Part shown: positions 36,512-43,285 of the stretch, piece by piece
How positions within the stretch are numbered: the stretch's first letter is position 1
Layout of the letters: every line of letters begins with the position of its first letter
The notes under the pieces: model-generated
The model's database searches: none
Told to the model about the DNA's origin: nothing
Seen by the model: the letters and a program-made list of their open reading frames with translations, nothing else
Translations under genes and position numbers: made by a program
Source: Streptomyces dioscori
GTDB lineage: Bacteria > Actinomycetota > Actinomycetes > Streptomycetales > Streptomycetaceae
Reading direction: 5' to 3'
Assembly: GCF_003024195.1 (NCBI RefSeq)
Contig: NZ_KZ679039.1
Coordinates: 124,001 to 188,000 of the forward strand
DNA: 64,000 bases

Positions 36512-38596
36512 CTACCCTTCCAACTGCGCCGGCAAGGCGTCCGCGTGGGTCACGATCAGGCCCGACACCGCCCGCGTCAGCGTGACGTACAGACGCCGCA
36601 GCCCCGTCCGTTCGTCCGGCTCGCCGTCCACCACCGCCCGCGGCTCGTCCAGTACCACGTAGTCGTACTCCAACCCCTTCGCGAGCGACGCCGGCACCAG
36701 TGTCAGACGGGCGGAGGCGGTCGTCTCCTCGCCGGGAGCGAGATGGGAGACCCCCGCCTTCGCCAGCGCCTCGGCCAGTCCCGGCACCCGCCCGTCGGCG
36801 GCGATCAGCCCCACCGACCCCTCCCTCGCCAACAACTCCTCGCAGGCCGCGATCACTTCGGCGGCGGCCGCCGTGGTGTCCGCAGCCGTCTCGCGGATCG
36901 CGCGGACCTCGAAGAAGCCCGGGTTCTCCCGGACCGACGCCACCGGCGCCAGGCCCGGCGCGATGTGCGGAAGCAGCCGGGACGCGTACGTGATCACGTC
37001 CGTCGGAACGCGGAAACCGGCCGTCAGCTCCTCCACCACCGCCTCCGACTTGCCGAGATGGGCCAGCGCCTCCTCCCAGCTCCGCGTCGCCCACGGCGTC
37101 GTACCCTGCGCCAGATCACCGAGCACGGTCGCCGAACCGGTCGTGCAGCGCCGCCCCACCGCCCGGTACTGCATCGGCGACAGGTCCTGCGCCTCGTCGA
37201 GCACCACATGCCCGAGGGAGTGCGTGCGCTGTACGAGGTCGGTGGCCTCGTCGATCAGCACGGCGTCCGCGGCGGCCCACTTGACGGACTTCACCGACCG
37301 GACGGGCTTCGCCCAACGGATCGTCTCCTGCTCGTCCTCGCTGAGGACACCCTCCGCGTGCAGCGCCAGGAAGTCGGCGTCCGAGAGGAGCCGGAAGACC
37401 AGCTTCGCCGGGTCCACCGGCGGCCAGATCGCCTTCACCGCCGCCTTCACCGCGGGGTTGCGGGCGACGGCGTCCTGCACCCGGTCGTCCGGTGCCTCGC
37501 CCGCCCGTTCCATCTGCACCAGCACGGCGTGCGCGATGCGCTGCGGCAGGGCGTCGCGGGCGGCGCCGTACCGGATGTCCCGGTCCAGCAACTCCTGCAC
37601 GATGGCGGTCAGTTCGTACTCCGGTACGCGCCAGCGCCGGGAGCCGCGGACCACCACGACCTGCTCGGTGGGCAGGGTCACATGCGCGCGGACCGCCCGG
37701 CGCAGCACCTCGGCCATCCGCGCGTCGCCCTTCAGGACGGCGGTCGCCGCCTCGTCCGCGCCCCGTACCTCGACGTGCGCGACCAGGTCGGCGACCGTGG
37801 CCTGCTTGACCTCCAGCTCGCCCAGCGCGGGCAGCACCTGCTCGATGTAGTGGAGGAAGGACGCGTTCGGTCCGATGACGAGGGTGCCGGTGCGGGCGAG
37901 GCGGTCGCGGTGGGCGTACAGGAGGTACGCGACCCGGTGCAGGCCGACGGCCGTCTTGCCGGTGCCGGGACCGCCCTGCACGCAGACCGTGCCGCCCAGG
38001 CCGGACCGTACGATCTCGTCCTGTTCGGGCTGGATCGTCGCCACGATGTCGCGCATGGGGCCCACGCGCGGGCGCTCGATCTCCTGCTGGAGCAGCTTGC
38101 TGGTGCCGGCGGTCTCGGCGGGGTCGGAGAGGTGCTCGTCCTCGTACGCGGTGAGGTCGCCGCCGGTGTAGCCGAAGCGGCGGCGCAGCGCGATGTCCAG
38201 CGGGGTCTTCTTGGAGGCCCGGTAGAACGGCTGGGACACCGGGGCGCGCCAGTCGATCACCATCGGGTCGCCGCCGGCGTCGTGCACGTGCCGGCGGCCG
38301 ATGTAGAAACGTTCACCCTCGGCGCCCTCCGCCTGCTCGGCGCCCGGGGCGTGCAGGTAGTCGAGGCGGCCGAAGAAGAGCGGGGTGTGGGACAGGTCGG
38401 CGAGGGCCTTGATGCGTTCGTCGATCTGGCGGGTCAGGACCTCCGCGTTGACCCAGTTCGCGGTGACGTCCCGGATGTCGAGGGACTGCACGTCCTCGCG
38501 CATCGACCGCAGTGCGGCACGGGAGTCCGCGAGATGGGCGCGTTCACGGGAGAGGGGATCGTCGGACGGCATGGCGGAGTCGGGCGGGGTGGACAC
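36512..38596 (-). CDS. helD: HelD-like UvrD/Rep superfamily ATPase
   Basis: A 694-residue SF1-type ATPase. The N-terminal coiled arm (RERAHLADSRAALRSMREDVQSL) is typical of HelD, which inserts into RNA polymerase channels and releases it from DNA. Walker A is GGPGTGKTAVGLHR, Walker B VVLDEAQDLSP, and the C-terminal motifs VPASLAKGLEYDYVVLDE and RRLYVTLTRA are complete. The actinobacterial HelD class lacks true helicase function in known examples. GTG 38596 has GGAGG 8 bases upstream; ATG 38572 is an alternative. Confidence 0.88.
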   Translation of the reverse strand: MSTPPDSAMPSDDPLSRERAHLADSRAALRSMREDVQSLDIRDVTANWVNAEVLTRQIDERIKALADLSHTPLFFGRLDYLHAPGAEQAEGAEGERFYIGRRHVHDAGGDPMVIDWRAPVSQPFYRASKKTPLDIALRRRFGYTGGDLTAYEDEHLSDPAETAGTSKLLQQEIERPRVGPMRDIVATIQPEQDEIVRSGLGGTVCVQGGPGTGKTAVGLHRVAYLLYAHRDRLARTGTLVIGPNASFLHYIEQVLPALGELEVKQATVADLVAHVEVRGADEAATAVLKGDARMAEVLRRAVRAHVTLPTEQVVVVRGSRRWRVPEYELTAIVQELLDRDIRYGAARDALPQRIAHAVLVQMERAGEAPDDRVQDAVARNPAVKAAVKAIWPPVDPAKLVFRLLSDADFLALHAEGVLSEDEQETIRWAKPVRSVKSVKWAAADAVLIDEATDLVQRTHSLGHVVLDEAQDLSPMQYRAVGRRCTTGSATVLGDLAQGTTPWATRSWEEALAHLGKSEAVVEELTAGFRVPTDVITYASRLLPHIAPGLAPVASVRENPGFFEVRAIRETAADTTAAAAEVIAACEELLAREGSVGLIAADGRVPGLAEALAKAGVSHLAPGEETTASARLTLVPASLAKGLEYDYVVLDEPRAVVDGEPDERTGLRRLYVTLTRAVSGLIVTHADALPAQLEG

Positions 38597-38904
38597 GGGT
38601 GTTGCCTCCGGGCCTGCGGGAACCGCGGGGCCGGGCGGGCCCCGCTGACTGTGGCGGTGAACCGGCCGGTTTCCGTCCGGACGGCGGCGCTCCACGACGG
38701 GAGGCGGGCAAGAGCGGAGATCTTAGGCGAACGGGGGCGACGGGGGCCAACCGTTTTCGCACCTGGGCGCCCGGGTCCCGCGTCCCCTAGGGGACACCGA
38801 CCCCTGCGTCCGGGGTGGAGATCGCCCCGAAGTCGTACACGGGGCGGCGAAGGCTCGGTCCGCAGGCCGATGGAAGGGGGGCGCGGACGTTCCACCATGG
38901 ATGC

Positions 38905-39093
38905 ATGAGTACAGCGACCTTCACCCAGGCCCCCGCCCGCCCCCGTCCGCCGACCGGCGCGACCGCCCTGCGGGGCAGTCACCGCCACCGTGTCGCCGAC
39001 GCCCTGCGCGCCGTCAAGGTCTTCGCCGGCGCCGCGCTGGGAGTGGTCCTCCTCGGCGAGTACGGCGAGGAGGCGGGCGTACGCCGCAGGTAG
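38905..39093 (+). CDS. Small conserved protein with one hydrophobic helix
   Basis: A 62-residue basic protein: a Thr/Pro/Arg-rich N-terminus and VADALRAVKVFAGAALGVVLLGEYG, one possible membrane helix. It is divergent from helD, with a 308-base gap (38597-38904) holding no other gene. I do not recognise it, and coding status rests on length and composition. Confidence 0.5.
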   Translation: MSTATFTQAPARPRPPTGATALRGSHRHRVADALRAVKVFAGAALGVVLLGEYGEEAGVRRR

Positions 39094-39151
39094 CGCCCCT
39101 CCCGCGCGACCCCTTCCGCGCGCCCCCTCCCGAGCGCCGACCGGCCGAGTG

Positions 39152-40795
39152 CTAGTTGTCGGCCAGCAGCTCGTCCGCGTCCACGATCCGGTACGCGTAG
39201 CCCTGCTCGGCCAGGAAGCGCTGGCGGTGGGCCGCGAAGTCCTGGTCGATGGTGTCGCGGGCCACGACCGAGTAGAAGTGGGCCTGGTGGCCGTCCGCCT
39301 TCGGGCGCAGCACCCGGCCGAGGCGCTGGGCCTCCTCCTGACGGGAGCCGAAGGTGCCCGACACCTGGATGGCGACCGTCGCCTCCGGCAGGTCGATGGA
39401 GAAGTTGGCGACCTTCGAGACGACCAGCACACTGATCTCGCCCTGACGGAACGCGTCGAAGAGCTTCTCGCGCTGCGCGTTCGACGTCTCGCCCTTGATG
39501 ACCGGCGCGTCCAGATGCTCGCCCAGTTCGTCGAGCTGGTCGATGTACTGCCCGATGACGAGCGTCTGCATCCCGGCGAACCGCCGGACCAGCGCCTCCG
39601 TGACCTTGCGCTTCGTCGCCGTCGTCGCACAGAAGCGGTACTTCTCCTCCGCCTCGGCGGTCGCGTACGCCAGCCGCTCGGAGTCCGTGAGATTCACCCG
39701 GACCTCGACACAGTCGGCCGGCGCGATGTAGCCCTGCGCCTCGATCTCCTTCCAGGGCGCGTCGAAACGCTTCGGCCCGATGAGGGAGAACACGTCCGAC
39801 TCGCGGCCGTCCTCGCGCACCAGCGTGGCCGTCAGACCGAGCCGGCGGCGCGCCTGGAGGTCGGCGGTGAACTTGAAGACCGGCGCGGGCAGCAGATGCA
39901 CCTCGTCATAGATGATCAGCCCCCAGTCGCGGGAGTCGAACAGCTCCAGGTGCTGGTAGACACCCTTCCGCTTGGTCGTCAGCACCTGGTACGTCGCGAT
40001 GGTGACCGGGCGGATCTCCTTGCGCGTACCGCTGTACTCGCCGATCTCCTCCTCGGTCAGGCTCGTGCGCTTGACCAGCTCGTGCTTCCACTGCCGGGCC
40101 GAGACGGTGTTCGTGACGAGGATGAGGGTGGTGGCCTTCGCCTCGGCCATCGCGCCCGCGCCGACCAGCGTCTTGCCGGCGCCGCAGGGCAGCACGACCA
40201 CGCCCGACCCGCCGTGCCAGAAGTTCTCCACCGCCTGCTTCTGGTACGGCCGCAGGGACCAGCCGTCCTCGGCGAGCCCGATGGGGTGCGCCTCCCCGTC
40301 CACGTAACCGGCGAGGTCCTCGGCGGGCCAGCCCAGCTTCAGGAGTGTCTGCTTGATCTGCCCGCGCTCGGAGGGGTGCACGGCCACGGTGTCCGGGTCG
40401 AGCCGGTTGCCCACGAGCGGGGTGATCCGCTTCGAGCGCAGGATCTCCTCAAGCACGGGCCGGTCGGTGGTGGTCAGGACGAGCCCGTGGGCCGGGTGCT
40501 TGCTCAGCGTGAGCCGGCCGTAGCGGCCCATCGTCTCCGCGATGTCGACGAGCAGCGCGTGCGGCACCGGATAGCGGCTGTACTGCACGAGCGCGTCCAC
40601 GACCTGCTCGGCGTCGTGTCCGGCCGCGCGCGCGTTCCACAGCCCGAGCGGGGTCACCCGGTAGGTGTGGATGTGCTCCGGCGCGCGCTCCAGCTCGGCG
40701 AAGGGGGCGATGACCCGGCGGCACTCGTCCGCCAGCTCGTGGTCGACCTCCAGGAGGAGGGTCTTGTCGGACTGGACGATGAGTGGACCATTCAC
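39152..40795 (-). CDS. XPB/Ssl2-type DNA repair helicase
   Basis: A 547-residue SF2 helicase. The N-terminal damage-recognition-like region ends near 190; then WSLRPYQKQAVENF, Walker A PCGAGKTLVG, DEVH box YDEVHLLP, GLTATLVREDGRES containing the RED motif typical of XPB, and motif VI QEEAQRLGRVLRP. Bacterial XPB homologues are 3'-5' helicases in actinobacteria. GTG 40795 follows GGGGAC. It is divergent from the UPF0114-IstB fusion gene. Confidence 0.92.
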   Translation of the reverse strand: MNGPLIVQSDKTLLLEVDHELADECRRVIAPFAELERAPEHIHTYRVTPLGLWNARAAGHDAEQVVDALVQYSRYPVPHALLVDIAETMGRYGRLTLSKHPAHGLVLTTTDRPVLEEILRSKRITPLVGNRLDPDTVAVHPSERGQIKQTLLKLGWPAEDLAGYVDGEAHPIGLAEDGWSLRPYQKQAVENFWHGGSGVVVLPCGAGKTLVGAGAMAEAKATTLILVTNTVSARQWKHELVKRTSLTEEEIGEYSGTRKEIRPVTIATYQVLTTKRKGVYQHLELFDSRDWGLIIYDEVHLLPAPVFKFTADLQARRRLGLTATLVREDGRESDVFSLIGPKRFDAPWKEIEAQGYIAPADCVEVRVNLTDSERLAYATAEAEEKYRFCATTATKRKVTEALVRRFAGMQTLVIGQYIDQLDELGEHLDAPVIKGETSNAQREKLFDAFRQGEISVLVVSKVANFSIDLPEATVAIQVSGTFGSRQEEAQRLGRVLRPKADGHQAHFYSVVARDTIDQDFAAHRQRFLAEQGYAYRIVDADELLADN

Positions 40796-40904
40796 GCGCG
40801 TCCCCTTCTGCACAGCCGTGCGATGTGCACGGCCAAACGTCCAGTGTGCCTGATGGCCGGGGCCCGCCGCCGCGAACGCCCGGTGTCCGCGGTCCTGTCC
40901 TACT

Positions 40905-40920
40905 GAATGTCTATTCATTC
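40905..40920. promoter_or_regulatory. Short palindrome in XPB/fusion-gene promoter region
   Basis: GAATG-N6-CATTC in the 233-base divergent region; it might be an operator for either gene. Confidence 0.35.
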
Positions 40921-41028
40921 CAATGAGTGGTGTGAATTCAGATTTACGGTCGTTGCCCCGAAGAATGGCGATCCCGCAGGTCACTGCCCAGCTCACCGTC
41001 CGGTCTGCCGCACAGGGAGAGCCCACTG

Positions 41029-42441
41029 TTGCCCCACCACGGCCATGTCCCGCCGCCCGAGCCGCTGCCCACCCCCTCACAGCCGACCGCGATACTCGGT
41101 TACTCGCTCTTCGCCACCCGCTGGCTCCAGGCCCCGCTGTACTTCGGGCTGGTGGCCGCGCAGGGGGTGTACGTCTACAAGTTCTTCAGGGAGCTGTGGA
41201 CTTTAATCCTCCGGAGCGTGACCGGGCAGGCGGACGAGACGTATGTGATGCTCGCCGTGCTGAAACTGGTCGACGTCGTCATGATCGCCAATCTGCTGAT
41301 CATGGTGATCGTCGGCGGTTACGAGACCTTCGTCTCGCGCATCGGACTGCAGGGCCACCGGGACCAGCCGGAATGGCTCTCGCACGTCAATTCCAACGTG
41401 CTGAAGGTGAAGCTCGCCACCGCCATCGTGGGCATCTCGTCCGTGCACCTGCTCCAGATGTTCGTGGACGTGCACCACACCTCCCACCACTCACTGCTGT
41501 GGGGGACGGTCATCCACATGGCGTTCATCGCCTCGGCGGCGATCCTGGCGTACATGTCGGGACCGATGGCCGCACAGGGGGAGCGCCTGCACCGAGGGCA
41601 CGGGCTCACCCCTGTGTACGCCTCCCACGAGGGGGCCGCGCACGAGGGCGCCGGGAGGGCGGCCGGCGGGACGAACGGGTCCTCCGTCCCGGCGGAGTTC
41701 GCGGTCGCGGCCAGGACCGCGCCCGTCGCGCGGGTCACCGTCCCGATCCCGGCGCAGACGGTCTCCTCCCCGTACGAGACGTACGAGACGTACGACTCGT
41801 ATGTCTCGTACGACGCGCACGAGACGCACGAGACGTGTGACGTGCAGGATCCCGCCGAGCCCGGTGCCGAGGCCCGGATCCGTGAGGCCCGTTTTCCCGC
41901 CCGGAAGCTGTTGGAGGAGTTCGACGAGGAGTACCCCCGGGTGCTCGACCGCAAGGCCGTGCACCGGCTGGGCGGCCTGGACTTCGTCGCGGCCCGCCGC
42001 AACGTGGTGTTCATCGGGCCCCCCGGCACCGGCAAGACCCATCTCGCCGTCGGTCTCGGCGTACGGGCGTGCCAGTCGGGGCACCAGGTGGCCTTCGCGA
42101 CCGCGGCGCAGTGGGCCGCGCGGCTTGCGGACGCGCGGTCGGCCGGCCGCCTCACCGAGGAACTGGCGGACCTCGACGCCTGCCCGCTGCTCATCGTCGA
42201 CGAGGTCGGCTACACCCCGCTCGACCCGGACACCGCCCACCTCTTCTTCCAGCTCGTCGCGCACCGCTACGAGCGGTCCTCCCTCATCGTGACCACCGAC
42301 CGTCCGCTCGGCCGCTGGGAGGAGGTCTTCGGTGGTGCCGCCCCCGCGATGGTCGACCGGCTGGCGCACCACGCGGAGATCGTGCGGCTCGAAGGCGACA
42401 GCTACCGCATGCGGCAGGTCACCTCAGCGTGGGCAGAGTGA
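41029..42441 (+). CDS. UPF0114 membrane domain fused to IstB-like AAA+ ATPase
   Basis: A 470-residue two-part protein. Residues about 20-185 match the UPF0114/YqhA membrane family with several hydrophobic helices (ATRWLQAPLYFGLVAAQ, VDVVMIANLLIMVIVGGYE, IVGISSVHLLQMFVDV). A linker (about 186-285) contains tripeptide repeats of YET/YDS/HET. Residues about 285-470 are an IstB/DnaC-like ATPase: Walker A GPPGTGKTHLA at 330-340, Walker B LLIVDEVGY, and the IstB-type TTDRPLGRWEEVFGG and HHAEIVRLEGDSYRMR. The start is TTG with GGGAG upstream. No IS21 transposase or inverted repeats are nearby. Function unknown. Confidence 0.85.
   Translation: MPHHGHVPPPEPLPTPSQPTAILGYSLFATRWLQAPLYFGLVAAQGVYVYKFFRELWTLILRSVTGQADETYVMLAVLKLVDVVMIANLLIMVIVGGYETFVSRIGLQGHRDQPEWLSHVNSNVLKVKLATAIVGISSVHLLQMFVDVHHTSHHSLLWGTVIHMAFIASAAILAYMSGPMAAQGERLHRGHGLTPVYASHEGAAHEGAGRAAGGTNGSSVPAEFAVAARTAPVARVTVPIPAQTVSSPYETYETYDSYVSYDAHETHETCDVQDPAEPGAEARIREARFPARKLLEEFDEEYPRVLDRKAVHRLGGLDFVAARRNVVFIGPPGTGKTHLAVGLGVRACQSGHQVAFATAAQWAARLADARSAGRLTEELADLDACPLLIVDEVGYTPLDPDTAHLFFQLVAHRYERSSLIVTTDRPLGRWEEVFGGAAPAMVDRLAHHAEIVRLEGDSYRMRQVTSAWAE
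41772..41834 (+). repeat. Seven 9-bp tandem repeats encoding a tripeptide linker
   Basis: Variants of GTACGAGAC repeated seven times, in frame, specify YET/YET/YDS/YVS/YDA/HET/HET. They lie in the linker between the membrane and ATPase domains. Confidence 0.9.
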
Positions 42442-42766
42442 TGTTGTTGATCAGCGGCCCCTCGATGCCGACCCCCTCGGTCACGAGCGGTTCGACGGCC
42501 GTCACCGGCAGCGGCAACGGCAGGGCGGACCGCGTGGACGGGACGGCCGGGGCGGCCGGGGCGGACTGGGGTGCCCCCGCCCCCGCCGCCGTCCGGGCCG
42601 CGGCGGCCTGCGGGGCGAGCACGCCGATGAGCACGGCCGAGGCGATGAGGGCGACCGCGGCGGCGGTGCGCGCGTGGTGGGTGCGGCGCTCGGCGCCCTC
42701 GGGACTCAGCGACGGCACGGAGGCCGTGGGACAGGCGGGTTGGAGCAGGAGACGCAGGGGACGCAT
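42419..42766 (-). CDS. Small secreted or membrane-anchored Ala/Pro-rich protein
   Basis: A 115-residue protein with a basic N-terminal part and a hydrophobic segment (TAAAVALIASAVLIGVLAPQAAA) followed by an Ala/Pro stretch and LPLPVTAVEPLVTEGVGIEGPLINNITLP. It looks like a type II membrane or secreted protein with a late signal segment. Its 3' end overlaps the 3' end of the fusion gene by 23 bases. No family is recognised. Confidence 0.6.
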   Translation of the reverse strand: MRPLRLLLQPACPTASVPSLSPEGAERRTHHARTAAAVALIASAVLIGVLAPQAAAARTAAGAGAPQSAPAAPAVPSTRSALPLPLPVTAVEPLVTEGVGIEGPLINNITLPTLR

Positions 42767-42837
42767 GGGAGCTACGGAACCTTTCGGGTGCTGCTGAGCC
42801 GGGGCGGGGCCCACGGACGCGGGCCCACGGAGGGGAC

Positions 42838-42868
42838 GGGCCGGACCCGGGACGACCGGGTCCGGCCC
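42838..42868 (-). terminator. Hairpin between two small secreted-protein genes
   Basis: Perfect 13-base stem GGGCCGGACCCGG / CCGGGTCCGGCCC with a 5-base loop, downstream of the 38-residue peptide gene on the minus strand. Confidence 0.75.
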
Positions 42869-42971
42869 GCCGGACGTACGGGGCCCGCTGGACGTACAAA
42901 GCCCGCGAGGCCTGCTGTGCGTACGGGGCGAGAAGGGGCTTACGGGGTGTGACGCGCCGCGCGGGGGCGGC

Positions 42972-43088
42972 TCAGAACGTCACGCCCCCGCCGAGATCGA
43001 TGCCGATCGCCGCGGCCTGTGAGGCGAGTGCGCCGAGCAGTGCGGCGGTACCGATCAGGACGGTGGCGACACGACGGGCAGTACGCAT
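42972..43088 (-). CDS. 38-residue secreted peptide
   Basis: A short frame: ATG at 43088, basic start MRTARRVATVLIG, hydrophobic core TAALLGALASQAAA, a likely signal-peptidase site after AAA, and a mature tail IGIDLGGGVTF. GAGGGA sits 5 bases upstream of the ATG. The hydrophobic part resembles that of the neighbouring secreted protein at 42419-42766. It is too short for routine gene calls but has a ribosome site, signal-like sequence and following terminator. The mature part would be only about 11 residues. Confidence 0.6.
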   Translation of the reverse strand: MRTARRVATVLIGTAALLGALASQAAAIGIDLGGGVTF

Positions 43089-43285
43089 GGGGTTCCCTCT
43101 TCTTCACATGAGTTCGGTGCGTGGGTTCGTTGCGTGAGCAGGACGCCCAGTGGCTGCCCAGCGGCCGGCGCGGGAATGCCGGAGAACCCACAAGGTCCCT
43201 CATGGGTGGGAAGTGTCCGGCGTGGCGCGCATGAACCACCGCCTACACCCGAACGAGTGAGAGGGAGTCCGGTGGGCGGGCGGAC

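Noticed and set aside
41909-42441. IS21-type insertion sequence around the IstB domain
   Set aside because: No istA transposase, no terminal inverted repeats, and the ATPase is in frame with the membrane domain.
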